A stretch of DNA of 64,000 bases from Phylloscopus collybita (Eukaryota > Chordata > Aves > Passeriformes > Phylloscopidae): positions 27,011,501 through 27,075,500 of the forward strand of contig JAJNNQ010000003.1 in assembly GCA_027886175.1 (NCBI GenBank). Reading direction: 5' to 3'. Below are positions 9,891 through 20,739 of the stretch, one piece after another. How positions within the stretch are numbered: position 1 is the stretch's first letter; every line of letters starts with the position of its first letter. The translations under genes and the position numbers were made by a program. The notes beneath the pieces were generated by a model. It was not told where the DNA came from and did not search any database. It saw nothing but the letters and a program-made list of their open reading frames with translations.

Positions 9891-11885
9891 GCTCCACATC
9901 TAGATGGCAGACGAGTGGGAACATTAGATTGTGGCTGTGATGCTTCACTTCAGCCACTCTGTGCACAAGCCAGCATCAGGCTGCTCACAGTGTAGCTAAG
10001 TAAGGATTTATTTTGGTTCCAAATTTTTTTTTTAAAAAATCTACATGGGATAGGTGCTGTTTCACAGCTGAAAAGATAATATTAAACCAGAAGCCTATTT
10101 TGACCATTAATAGAATATGGCTGGTAGCTTCAGAAGAGGGAAAAAAGTTGTCTTTTCCAAATAATCAGGTCAGCAGGTTCCCCACCCTTCAGGATGTTGG
10201 CAGGGACCAGTGCTAGTACAGAAGACAGGAATATTTCCTAGGTGATCTAATAAAACCAGAAAAACCTCCTCTCAATAAGCCATGTGGTGATGCTGCTTGT
10301 AAGCTGTTGCCATAAGCTGTGGACTCTTTCAAATGTCTCATCCTCCAGAGGCCAGGTTCTCATCTTTCAGTCCTCAAAAGCCAAAATACCTTGGGCATGT
10401 TGTCCTTAATAGGGTTAAATTCAGCACTGTGTTATGAAGTTCATTAAATGTGAGAAATTTAAGGTGAGAAAGGAGAAGATTCTGCAGTTTCAGTTCCTTG
10501 CCTCTTCTCCAGTTCTCAGCTATTATCTTTGTTGATGAAAGGGCCCAGACAGGCACTCCCTCTTCTCCTGAAGGCTGAAGGGAGCACCCCCAGGGCACTG
10601 GGAGACTCACCATGAACCACTCCTTCCTTCTCTGGCCTTTTGAGAGACCCTCAAGAGGGAAGGCACAGCCTGAAGAATTCCTCCTTGTGTTTTTTCTCCC
10701 CTCTGCTGGGAAGGGTCTGCAGAAAGCAGAGATATCAGGGCTGCTGCCAGGGCAAGGCTGTACACTCGTCTTGCCCTGCTGAACAGAAAGACAGAAGTGC
10801 CAATGCCACCCCCTTGCCCACCCAAACCATCTCCTCAAGGATTTTGCAGCAGGAAATTGGCCCCAGGTTTCCCCTGCAGACCTTCCAGGCACTGGCAATT
10901 CTCACACTGGCACAAGATCCTCCTCAGATCAAAGGGTCAGCGTGAAAAAATAATGGATTACCTTCGTGAAAGGGTCTTGAGGAGCTTCTCAAAAGAAAAT
11001 GAAACCCAAATATTATTCCATGATCCTACTGCAGAAATAAGCACTGCAGTCAACTGGATGCCAGCTCTTAACCAGCTGGGCAGAAAGCCAGAGGGCCAAG
11101 AGGGTGTCAGATGGAATTCAGGCCAGGCAGGCAGGAAGCACCAAGAGGAAACACCAGCAGCAGCTGTAGAAGCAAAAGAATGGGCAGAGGCTCTAAAACA
11201 AATAATAACAGGCAGAGCAGCAGCAGTAGCAGATGTCAGACTGGGCCTTTCTGGAGGGGGATGGGAGGGCACTTGTGAAGAAAAAGGATTTTTTTTTTTT
11301 TTTAATTTTTCTAAAGCACTTTGGATTAATTATCTGAAAAGGGATTCTTCCCCAAAATCTTTTGGAACATTGTCATTTTGGATTGGTTTGTGAGGAGAGA
11401 TTCAACTGAGCATCCACTCAAGTTGTGCAGTGCCCAGGACAGGCACTGCTCACTCACAGGTTTGAATTCTCCCATTCTCTTGTGATTACAAATAATTCTG
11501 GAAATCATTTTTATACAGGAATCCCTTATTTCTAGAGTGGTTTTACTGTAAGGTTTTCTGGGTTATGTAAAATGAAGTATCGGGGAGAAGGAGGCATTTT
11601 TGCCCTTTCAGAGGGTGCTGCAGTGCTGCTTTTGTCAGGACTGTGGTTTATAGGCAAGCTGATCCATTTCAAATCTTTTGGTCACATCCATGGCTTGGCT
11701 GATTCACTGGGAAGGGAGAAGCAGCTCTTGCATCAGGACAGACTCTGTGTCCTGGTGATGTCTGTCACAGGGTTCTGCCACCCCTGAGGGACCTGCCCCC
11801 TTCCCCAGCACCTGAGGCACTTTGCAGAGAGGGTCTCACACTGACTCGACCACTTTTGTCTCAGGCTACATTCAAAAGGTTGTAG
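9891..11885. other. Unique sequence with the longest non-repeat open frame (10797-11393)
   Basis: No gene is supported. The longest open frame in the window outside tandem repeats lies here: plus strand 10797-11393, 198 codons. It ends in a poly-Phe translation of a T run near 11288-11303. I see no conserved domain, signal peptide or transmembrane segment in it. Minus-strand frames of 104-174 codons overlap it, so the length reflects stop-poor GC-rich sequence rather than clear coding. Confidence 0.4.
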
Positions 11886-11890
11886 GTGAG
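11886..11890. repeat. Target-site duplication GTGAG, left copy
   Basis: GTGAG immediately precedes the TG that opens the LTR and is repeated exactly at 12646-12650 right after its terminal CA. A 5-bp duplication is typical of ERVL-class integration. Confidence 0.85.
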
Positions 11891-12200
11891 TGTCTTGGGC
11901 TGTGCAGCCAGGGGTGTGTATTCTATTTCACTGTTAAAAGCAGCTGGGGTGGTGTTTTTCTTTATCTCTTGTAACTCTGTGGGGAGGGGGGCAGTGCCTT
12001 CTGATAATGGGGCAGCTGTTAAACCAGGTGGGGCAGTGTTTGTTATCTCTGTCACCTCCAGTCCTCCCTCCAGGGGATGTTTTCTACTAATGAGCCATTA
12101 AGACACCCCTAAAAGCACACATCCCCAAACTATACATCCCCATTCCATCATCTCACTGGGAGATGCTCCACCCAGTGGGGGGAGCCAACCATTCCTACCT

Positions 12201-12210
12201 GGATAAAACT
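12201..12210 (+). promoter_or_regulatory. TATA-like box of the solo LTR
   Basis: GGATAAAACT is placed about 310 bp into the LTR and about 290 bp upstream of the polyadenylation hexamer, where a U3 core promoter would sit. Activity is unknown. Confidence 0.5.
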
Positions 12211-12495
12211 GAGACACAGGAACACCAGGGATCTGGCTTCACCCGATTCCTGGAGGAAGACTGGACCCTTCTCACCATCCCTGGACCCTTGTTCTACAGG
12301 ATCATCTCTGCTCCACCAGAACCACATCTGCCACTCCAGGAGGACTCACTGTGGGACTGCTTCCAGCACCCTGACCAACAGGGTGTCAGGCTGTAGCTCT
12401 GACTCTGTCAGGGGTTTCCAGGATTGTTGTTTGTTTGTTTGCTGGTTTGGTTGGGTGGTTTTGTTTTCTACTACATTTGTATTGTTAGTATTCCT

Positions 12496-12501
12496 AGTAA
12501 A
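12496..12501 (+). terminator. AGTAAA polyadenylation-type signal of the LTR
   Basis: AGTAAA is a common variant of the AATAAA hexamer. It lies about 145 bp before the LTR end, preceded by a T/G-rich stretch (12424-12490). It is consistent with an R-U5 boundary region. Confidence 0.5.
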
Positions 12502-12645
12502 GAACTGTTACTCCTGTTCCCAAATCTTTGCCTGAAAGCCCTGAATTGCAAAATTCTAATTTGGAGGGGGTGAGGGGTTCACATTCTCCATTCCAAGGGA
12601 AACTCCAGCTTTCCCTGGCAGACACCTGTCCTTCCAAACCAAGCA

Positions 12646-12650
12646 GTGAG
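12646..12650. repeat. Target-site duplication GTGAG, right copy
   Basis: Exact repeat of 11886-11890 directly after the LTR terminus. Confidence 0.85.
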
Positions 12651-13085
12651 AGAAGGACTAATCGACCTTTCTCCTCCAACACCATCAAAAGGAGAGGAGC
12701 CACCTGGCCAGCTTCAAGCCAGCAGAGCCCCAGCTCAGCCAGGAACTGGGAAATGTGACTGCAGAGCCTTAGGAGAGAAAAGTGAAGGGGAAAATCCAAA
12801 CCCAAGTGAGCACATTCATTGTACTGTCTCTGTTTCACCCAGGAAAAGCAGCTTTGTACAAATCAAGGCAGCACAGGTTAGAGCTCAGACCCAGCAGTGA
12901 ATTTAACAACGGGGAACCAGCTTTGGGGAGCAAATCACCCCAAATGGGAGGAACCCAAGGCACCCATCAGCCCAGGGGCTGCTCAGTGGCACTGCTGGGA
13001 CACAGCCAGGCACAGCCCCCAGCCTGCACATGGGGTGGCTCAGCTGATCCTCTCCCAAGCAAATAAATTCTTAATGAAGAACCTT
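12651..13085. other. Unique sequence, no gene seen
   Basis: Single-copy-looking, moderately GC-rich DNA between the solo LTR and the AT-rich island. Overlapping short frames (76-94 codons) have no recognisable similarity. Confidence 0.5.
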
Positions 13086-13272
13086 TTAATATTAAAAAAA
13101 TTAAAATTTATAATATTAATGTTAATATATTAATATAATACCAATATATAATATATTAATAGAATATATAAACATATTATATATAATATATAAAATAATA
13201 TAAAATATATTCTATTTTATATTATATATTAAACATTAAATTATTATATATTATATAAATATTAAAATTAAT
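13086..13272. repeat. AT-only low-complexity island, about 190 bp
   Basis: Almost pure A/T sequence rich in TATATTAATA and ATTATATA motifs, with many self-complementary segments. One GAATATAT...ATATATTC pair lies around 13162-13212. It would form cruciform-prone or easily melted DNA. It is probably a decayed TA microsatellite. Confidence 0.9.
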
Positions 13273-14150
13273 CTCACAATTTCTTAATAAAAGGTTTATA
13301 TTCAAATTGTCTGTTCATACAAAGATCACCTTCCTTTTTATCTTCAAGAAGAAACTTCTTTACATGAAAGTTAATAATTCTGTTTCACATAAGATCATTG
13401 TGTTGGGCTTTTGAGAAATCCACTTCAAGATTTTATTTTCCTAAATGAAAATCAAATTTTAAAAAAATAAAGGCCTAACCAAGACGGTTTTCTCACCCAG
13501 TTTTTCAGGACCCATGTTGAACATCATCCTAGAAGTCTAGTTACCTTTCCAAGTTTTCCAGTAAATAATATTGTAATAAAACCCCCAAACATCCTTTCCC
13601 CCCAAAAAATTCACATAGCAGTTGGCCAGAAAATGCACAAGAGCAGAAACAATTCTGTAGCTGTTTCTGAGCACCTGCATCAAAATGTTCTTAACAGCAA
13701 CACTAACACTCATGCCATGCTGCTGCTGGTAGGAGGAGAACATCCATCACAGCAGTGCTTTAACTGCAGAGTTAATTCTTGTTAAAAGAAAACTAAAATC
13801 AGAAGGTAAACCAGAAATTCTTGTATGTGAGGATTATGGGAATATCTAAAGGCATCATGTCAAGGGGACAGAAAATGCACATTTATCAAGATTATCTCAA
13901 GCAAGACCAAGGAGATTGGAGTGGCTAATGGACAGACAGAATGTTAGAAATGCAGATTTTCTCTGAAAAGTTAAACAAACACAGATATAAGCATCTTACT
14001 CATATCCCTTACTTATATTCCCAAAGAGCTCATGATAATTTTTTTCTCTCTCTGAGCTTTAAGTTCAAATGGGATAAAAACCATGGTAGGTGTTCACATT
14101 CATAAATAACTCCCTAACAAACTGGGCAGGAGTCCTTAGCCCTGGGAAAC
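13273..14150. other. Unique AT-rich non-coding sequence
   Basis: No gene, RNA or repeat family is recognised. Stop codons are dense on both strands. Confidence 0.5.
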
Positions 14151-14257
14151 TCTGGGGTTCCACAGGGATCTGCACTGGAGTTTGTGCTGCCCAGTGTGTT
14201 CATGGGTGTCTTAGAGAAGTGGAGAGGGAGGTGAGGTTTCCTCATGACAGGCAGTTT
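14151..14257 (+). pseudogene. Decayed CR1-type LINE reverse transcriptase fragment
   Basis: The plus-strand frame starting at 14151 reads SGVPQGSALEFVLPSVF, a close match to the conserved SGVPQGS..L..VLF block of CR1/L2-clade reverse transcriptases. After a stop and a frame change, RFPHDRQ at 14235-14255 lines up with the K-F-A-D-D-T-K catalytic block at about the expected spacing (28 codons here, about 31 in CR1). One catalytic Asp is replaced by His, so the enzyme is dead. I do not see the rest of ORF2 around it. Assignment to CR1 rests on motif memory, and another LINE of the same clade is possible. Confidence 0.6.
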
Positions 14258-15216
14258 TCAGTGAAGGGAAAACTAGAGTCAGCCACGGGGAGTTACATGA
14301 CAACATTATCATCTGTCCTAACATGGCATATGAAAGTTGGGTATTTGAAAGTGTGATCCACAAAGAAAAACTGTCCTGGTTTTATCCAGGCAGAGAGGGG
14401 CTCTGGCTATCACTGAGCAGTAGCAGTGCTTTGAAATAATGAGTTCCATAAAAGCCACCAGCCCAGGGAGCAGCAGCAGGTGGAATTTTATGAGGAGTAA
14501 GAAACTTACCTGAAAACCTTCCCATGTCCCTGTGTACAGCCATGGTTGATCCACACCCTGAATATAACCTGTTCCTTGAGCCCATCTCAGACAGGACAGC
14601 CTGGAGCAGGCACAGTCAGGGCAGAGAGAACAAGCCAAGGCGTGGAGCATCTTTCCCAAACAAAATCATAAAATAGACCAACACTTCCAGGCAGAACAAA
14701 AGACTTCACTGAGCAGAAGGCAACACGGAGCAAACGAATCTGAGCAGCACAGAGATGGTGAGAAAGGTGTGACTCAAGATCCTTGTGCCAATGCCTGTCT
14801 TCCTCAAGCCCCTGTCAGTCTCTTTGTTCAGCTACTCCTGGTTTTGGGCTAGGAGGGCTAAGAACTCTAAATTCAGTTTTCTCTTTCCTTGCAGCACACC
14901 TTGCCTTGCACACCCTTGCAGCCTGAGCTGCCACCTCGTTCTTATTTCTGACCTCCTTGTCCATCCAAACATCTGCCCCTCCTCAGAAACTGTGCTCTAA
15001 CCTCTGCCTTGTCTTCCAGCACAGCTGCCAGCCTTTCTGCACTCACCACCAGTTAACTCCTCTGTGCTGCCTGGGTGTAGACGAGCCCTTCTCTGCTCCC
15101 AAAGCTCTCAGGATGGAAGGGATGCCTCTGAGGGTGAAAGTGCCCCAAAGCAGTCAGTCTGTGCAGGGTAACCAGCCCTCCCCCAGGAATACAGGAACTC
15201 TCAGAGGTGAGGACAC
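14258..15216. other. Unique sequence; weak minus-strand exon candidate
   Basis: No gene is supported. On the minus strand a 91-nt stretch (plus coordinates 14510-14600) is bounded by CTGCTCCAG upstream and CAG followed by GTAAGT downstream, which is good splice-site consensus. A frame is open across it but the peptide is unfamiliar. On the plus strand a strong pyrimidine tract ending in GCAG occurs at about 14878-14894, without a clear following donor. Confidence 0.35.
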
Positions 15217-15381
15217 TCTGGTGACATCCCCTGTGCCTGGCAGACCCCACCACGACCATTGCAGTGACAGCTCTGGTGACATCCCCTGTGCCTGGCAGAC
15301 CCCACCACAACCATTGCAGTGACAGCTCTGGTGACATCCCCTGTGCCTGGCAGACCCCACCACGACCATTGCAGTGACAGC
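15217..15381. repeat. Three tandem 55-bp units
   Basis: Units start at 15217, 15272 and 15327. Each runs TCTGGTGACATCCCCTGTGC, then a CTGGCAGACCCCACCAC block, ending CATTGCAGTGACAGC. The copies are identical except for one G/A difference in the middle unit. The near-identity suggests recent duplication and likely copy-number polymorphism. Confidence 0.95.
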
Positions 15382-17791
15382 TCTGCTTGCCTTGGCTGGT
15401 GGAGGGGACATTCCCTGTGCCCTCTGTGCAGCGCTGAGCTCTTCCCACCTGGCAGGGAGCTCCATCCCTGCCCTCCCTGCCTGCAGCACCCCCTGGCCTG
15501 TAAATCATCTGTCAGCAGGAGCATCCTGCACGGGGAGGGAGGGGGGATGGCCAGGGGCCATGGTCTGGGGGTCAGGGTCTGCACGGGCTGCCATCTTCCG
15601 CTGGCTCAGGGGGAAGAAAAGGACAACTGCTCCTCACACAGCTTGGGCCTGTTCCAGATCCTGCTCTCGGGACAAACCATCAGCTCCCACCAGCTTTTCT
15701 GAGAGGATGAGCAGCCTCAGATGGGAAAGATAGCGAGCAGCCCGCTGCAGGCAAGGTTTTCACTGATGTCAACCATTTCCTCTCCTCCACGCACGCCCGG
15801 CTGATGCGTTCAGCCGAGACAGACAGGGCCAGCAAACATCTGGCTGACACCAGAAGCAGCGGGCCCCAGCCCACAGCTCGGTGTTTTTCCTTCTGTTACG
15901 TGATCCTCGGTACGTGGAAGGCATCAGGGCAGCAGAGGGCTCTGATGTGCTCAGCCCAGTGCCCCATCCGAGGTGAGGCACTGTGTGGAGGCAGCGTTTG
16001 TCAGACCTGTGACAGCAGCCTGTCCTTGCAGCGTTCTGCAAGTGCTTTTCCACTTAATGTGTGCTCTTAGCCTCCTGCAGCACTCCAAGAGGACACGAGA
16101 GCCAGGGAATTTGCTTGTTGGCTGCGTGTCAAAGCAGCATAAAAACTCCAAGTCCTTAAATGAGCCAGTTGATACTTACTGACAGAAAGCCTTCACTGAG
16201 GCAGTGATACAAATTTAATGCCCTTTTAGTATTTGTTGAATATTTACAGCTGAAATGGCAGTAAGAAAATAATAAGTTCTGTAAAACCACTGGCTACATC
16301 TTGGTATCTAATAATTACCTGTAATTTAAAATGAAATTCATTGAAAGTAAGATGGAAATACAGTGCACACTGTAGGATTTTTATTTCGGATGCATTTTGC
16401 TTCAAATGCGACAATAGAAGTGCTTCAGTGACTTTCTTGAAGAATAAAATTACAAATCTGAGTGTTTGTTTTGTCACCTTGAGATCCCATGATGTAAACC
16501 AAGAGAATGATGCTTTTCAAGCACCTTCTTTTCCATTTTCAGGCTGCAGAGATTTGCATGTGTTAGCACAGAGCCACTGTATTTCTGTCTTGCCCATTTA
16601 TCTAGCTTGGATGGCCAGGTGTGTTAGAGGTTGTGTTTCCTGATTTGACAGGTTCTATCATACAGCCAAAACTGCAAATGTGATCTTCTTTTAAAACTGA
16701 ATGAACACAAACTTGCTGGCTACCTGTGTTACCTGGTCCATAGAATCAAATCCCCCTCTAGATTAAGTAAGTGACACTGCTGTTAACTGTACAGACATTT
16801 CTAGAAAGGAAGAAGTCAAATAAGTGTTGATAATTATTCTCATAGTTATTAAAGTGTATTAATATTACTGACAGAGTGCTAAGTCAGAGATTCACATCAA
16901 TTTAAGGACATTCGAGGGTGTTAATCTGAAATTTACCTGAATTTTTTATAAATTGAGTTTTCCTGGACATCTGACTTGTCTCCAATCTTTCAAGAGCTAA
17001 TAGAACTGTACTTTTAATAGTGCTGTAACCCCACCAGAACTCTGAGCTTCCTGATTTATGCATTGTTCAGTTTCCCTTGGAGCCTCTGTCTTGCACCAGT
17101 TTTGGCTGGGACGTAACGAAGACAGAACCACACCAAATATTTTGCCTGGCATGGTGGTTTCAGTGTAACTGATTTACTAATTTTCTATTCTGATGCAGCC
17201 TTACAGGAAGTACAACGAGGTTCATGTCACAGCTTAGAGCTTTTTTTCCTCTCCCACAGGACTTTTGCACTTGTGATGGTTGAAACTCAGATGTGGCGAT
17301 TTTAAGGGAACACGTGGAACCTTGTGTTTGTTCTGGAAAAACAGAGCAAATGAAATGCACAGGAATCCCCCAACCCCTTTTTCACTGACAGCTTGTGAAG
17401 GTTCTGACACACATAAAGAAGTCCAAATAACTCTGTTGATTGAAGGGTTCAGTTTCCTACAGAGTCATGAAGCAATTCCAGCACAATCCATCAGGTACGC
17501 CCCATGTATCAGACCTAGAAGAGCCCAGCTTCCTGAATTTGGGCAGGCTGAGTCAAGCCTATATTGAAAGCATCTTTTCTATACTATGCAAGCAAATATT
17601 TCCTTCCTTTTGAGGGGTACACAATGCCTCTTTTGAGGCACATGAAGCTAATGGCCAGTTGGAAGTAGATTGTGGGCAGTTAGAAGAAGTAAGAACATGG
17701 TACAGAACCTTCTGGTCCTCGACCATACACCTGTTAATGACTCAGACACTGGAGAAAACAAAAAATTAAGTGTTCTGCTTCCCAGATAATC
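15382..17791. other. Unique sequence; AT-rich conserved-element candidate within
   Basis: 15.4-16.1 kb is GC-richer with overlapping short frames on both strands and no recognised family. 16.2-17.1 kb is AT-rich, free of simple repeats, and has TAAT-type motifs, a texture typical of vertebrate conserved non-coding DNA. No exon was identified. Confidence 0.4.
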
Positions 17792-17810
17792 CTCTCTCTC
17801 TCTCTCTCTC
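17792..17810. repeat. (CT)n microsatellite
   Basis: A short pure CT run of about nine copies, followed by CACTCGAGAGAGG. Confidence 0.85.
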
Positions 17811-19940
17811 CACTCGAGAGAGGAAACTGATCATTCTGGCACTGCTGTGGATGAAACACTCCCAGTACTCCAAGTTTTTTAGAGAATTACCTCACAAAGC
17901 ATAATCTGAGTATAAAGCCTCCCTTTTATAGCAACTGTCATGACTTGCAACTGCCAAAACAACCTTATTCTCAAGAGCTAACAGCACAGACTTGGACTTT
18001 TTTTTTTTTTTTTAATAGGATTCATTAGGAAAGGAGGGGAAGGAGGAGGAAAAGCATTGCTCTCCCTTTAAGATGCAGTTTGAGCCCAGGTGGCTGGAGG
18101 GAAGCTCGGAGCACAGCTGTACTCCCAGAAAGGGGGATGTGCTGTGGGCAAGAGCAACCTGGAGCTCCAGCTCCAGGCCAGTGCTGAGTTTTTATCTGGG
18201 GGAGATGAAAGCTGCACGCTGATAATGCTCCTGTCTGCCTGCCTGTGGGACTGACAACACAAAATACTTTCAGTTCTGCTTTGCAGGAGTAGCAAAGATC
18301 ACCCTCCTCAGGAGGTGGTGCCCACAGGGGAGAGCAGCGGTGGCAGGAGAGGAAAGCAGCACATCTGGGCAGGAACTTTGGGCAGGGAGAGGCCTGGAGA
18401 GCTCAGGGTGAAATGCAGATGTCAGTGCAGAGTCTGCACAGGGCTGGGGGGCTGCACCACAGCTCAGGAGCTTTTGTCCTGACAAATACCGAGAACTACC
18501 AAAAGGCTTTCCTGATTCTTTCTTCCAGAGGCTTTCTGAGATGAAAACTTGTTTCAAGGCACTGAAGCTATTAGAGATACCCTGAGTGACTTTTGTAATT
18601 TTTTTTTAACCTCCATTTCCTGTACAGTATGCAATTACTAGGAGGGTGGAAACTCCTGAACTCCCTGGGAGAGTTTGCTGTGTCTCTCATTTCAGCTTAA
18701 TAAAATATAATCTGCATTGCAGCATCTGCAATTCAGAGTTGTTCCTTATCCAGCTGTTCTAACCCAGGTTATTCAGAGGATGATGAAGAAAGGAGATTTG
18801 CTGGAGGGATGCTGGATTTATTTGATATGAATAGGTCAGCTAAGCCTTTTATTTTGGCATTTTAGAAAGTTTCCCCTTGTCAAAGCAGTTAATTAAGAAG
18901 GATTTGCCACTATTGTGCTGATCCAGTTATTCTTTTTTAGACTGTCTGCATTTTCACATGAATTATGACTTTTCATTGGCACAGCCTCTGTGTTCATTGT
19001 CTTTCCAGGATATCTTTCATGTTCCTGGAAAGAGGAGCAGCACAACCACCAGGCAGGGCATTCATTAGGAGAGTTGATCACCAGGAGGCAAAGAGGGACA
19101 ATGTTCTCTTCCTCTTGCCTGTATTGAACCATTTACCTCCTACAAAGAGAGAAGCTTCATACAGACTGAACAAAAAAATCATGAGAGCTGCTGTAGTGGG
19201 TCTAATGTTGGCTAAAACGTTAAAAAACACCAAAAGATCATTTAATGCAGAGCCAGCACAGCTGGCCAGGTAATTAACAGGCTCACTTAATTAGACCCTT
19301 TAAGGTGAGAGAAAGGGCAAAACCAGGGACACAAAAGCAAGGAAATCAGAGAAAGTTTGAACAGGGATTGCTCATCTCAGGGTTTTTTCTTTTGCCAGTT
19401 AACTCCCCCAAATTATCTGCTGTTGATTACTGGCACAAAGGAAGCTGATCTGGCCCTGCATACTCCAAGATTAGTCCATTGTGAAGAGCTGAAATTCAAC
19501 TGCAAGGCTTTTTAATGATAAATTCCAGCTCCCTATCAGATCCCTCAAACCAGGGCTGAACAGACACTTCAGTTTTGGTTGGTTTGTTTTTTGTTTTTTT
19601 TTCTTGGAGTGAAACACTAGAGGTATCTTCCTTTTTGGCTAACAGCCCCACAAAAGGGAAGTGAAACCTTATTGATTCCTTCTGAATATATACAGTGAGG
19701 CTTGTCTTAATTCTCACCCTTAAGAGAAAAATCCACTTAAGAGCCTAAAAATATGAAAGAAAAAAAAAAAAACCCTAAAGGAAAAAAAAAACAAAAACAA
19801 GAACAAAGGAACTTAATCCAGCATGACAGATTTCCACAGGGATATATTTGACCAAAGAGATTTTCCTGGGAGTTATTCTAATAAGTGCAGAACCAAACTC
19901 TGAAACTCTGGACAATTAGAGTGCATTGACTAATCAAACC
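17811..19940. other. Unique non-coding sequence
   Basis: No supported gene. Includes a T16 run at 17998-18013 and several A- or T-rich patches (19586-19601, 19759-19800). Open frames reach 102 codons at most and are not recognised. Confidence 0.5.
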
Positions 19941-20200
19941 TTGCCTCTCTTCAACGTTTGCTTTTTTCCAAGTGCTTTGGTGAGCTGCCTGTATATACTT
20001 TGCCTCCAATAAAGAGAAATAAATCAATATTCACCTGGCACACAATATATTTTCAGGGAAAAAAAAAATACATGATGGGATAGGAGAGAGTTATGTGTGT
20101 CTGAAATGTCTGAAATGACAGGAAAATCAGCTCCTGGAAAATAGCAACTCCATCGCAGATCATTCCCCTTTTGTCTAAGCCAGCTTTAACACTGGGACCA
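19941..20200. repeat. Direct repeat C, left copy (260 bp)
   Basis: This block matches 21807-22053 at about 92 percent by eye. It runs from TTGCCTCTCTTCAA to TTTAACACTGGGACCA and includes CAATAAAGAGAAATAAATCA. Compared with the right copy it carries an 11-bp internal micro-duplication (TGTCTGAAATG repeated) and a longer A run. The copies are 1,866 bp apart and in the same orientation. They lack TG...CA ends and target-site duplications, so they are not obviously LTRs. Confidence 0.92.
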
Positions 20201-20201
20201 T

Positions 20202-20241
20202 ACATTTACGAAATGTAAATGTACATTTTCGATACATTTAC
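20202..20241. repeat. Hairpin-forming ACATTTAC repeats
   Basis: ACATTTAC (20202-20209), GAAAT, then its exact reverse complement GTAAATGT (20215-20222), and a third ACATTTAC at 20234-20241. The 12-bp palindrome AAATGTACATTT at 20217-20228 overlaps these. The cluster lies exactly at the right edge of direct repeat C. Confidence 0.7.
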
Positions 20242-20531
20242 AGCATTTTTGAGTGTTCTTTCTGGTTTTGACTTCCATCTTTAGCCTTTGCCATGGCCAG
20301 ATTCCCCAGGTGCGCATCCAGTGCGCTCCCACAGCGGGCTCTGCCCTGCTGCCCCAGCCCCACCCGAGAGCATCAGTGCCCGGGCAGCCTCTGCGCTCAG
20401 GAAATGTCTCTCAACCGCGCAGGGTAAAGGAAAGGTCTTCAGGCTGCCGAGCTGCAGGCAGGGACTCCTTTCTTTGTTTCCTGCCGCACGCTGGCTGAAG
20501 GCATTTGCTGAGAAGGAATTTGCAAATCCCG
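20242..20531. other. Moderately CpG-rich flank of the TCTCC array
   Basis: GC-rich sequence with scattered CpG sites (about a dozen by eye over 20280-20520) directly upstream of the pentanucleotide array. No exon is recognised. Confidence 0.4.
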
Positions 20532-20739
20532 TCTCTCCTCTCCTCTCCTCTCCTCTCCTCTCCTCTCCTCTCCTCTCCTCTCCTCTCCTCTCCTCTCCTC
20601 TCCTCTCCTCTCCTCTCCTCTCCTCTCCTCTCCTCTCCTCTCCTCTCCTCTCCTCTCCTCTCCTCTCCTCTCCTCTCCTCTCCTCTCCTCTCCTCTCCTC
20701 TCCTCTCCTCTCCTCTCCTCTCCTCTCCTCTCCTCTCCC
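20532..20739. repeat. Perfect (TCTCC)n pentanucleotide array, about 41 copies
   Basis: About 205 bp of uninterrupted TCTCC repeat, pure pyrimidine on the plus strand and pure purine on the minus strand. Because it has mirror symmetry it can form intramolecular triplex (H-DNA). The five-base unit stays open in all three frames on both strands, producing Leu/Ser/Pro or Arg/Gly/Glu repeat peptides that are artefacts. The lack of interruptions implies active slippage and length polymorphism. Confidence 0.98.

Larger units (their letters stand above)
11891..12645 (+). mobile_element. Solo LTR of an endogenous retrovirus (ERVL-like), 755 bp
   Basis: The element opens with TGTCTTGG and closes with CCAAGCA, an inverted terminal pair that is perfect apart from one missing base. 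It is flanked by a perfect 5-bp duplication (GTGAG). A TATA-like GGATAAAACT lies at 12201-12210 and an AGTAAA polyadenylation-type hexamer at 12496-12501, so the U3-R-U5 order fits plus-strand orientation. There is no internal gag/pol/env sequence on either side, so it is a solo LTR left by recombination between two LTRs. The 5-bp duplication favours class III (ERVL-like). The sequence resembles LTRs I recall from songbird genomes, but no database was searched. The 77-codon frame at 12163-12396 lies within it and is not a host gene. Confidence 0.88.

Noticed and set aside
11863..11890. A 21-nt exon between CTCAG and GTGAGT
   Set aside because: The apparent GTGAGT donor is the LTR target-site duplication GTGAG joined to the first T of the LTR, and the only full frame ends in TAG.
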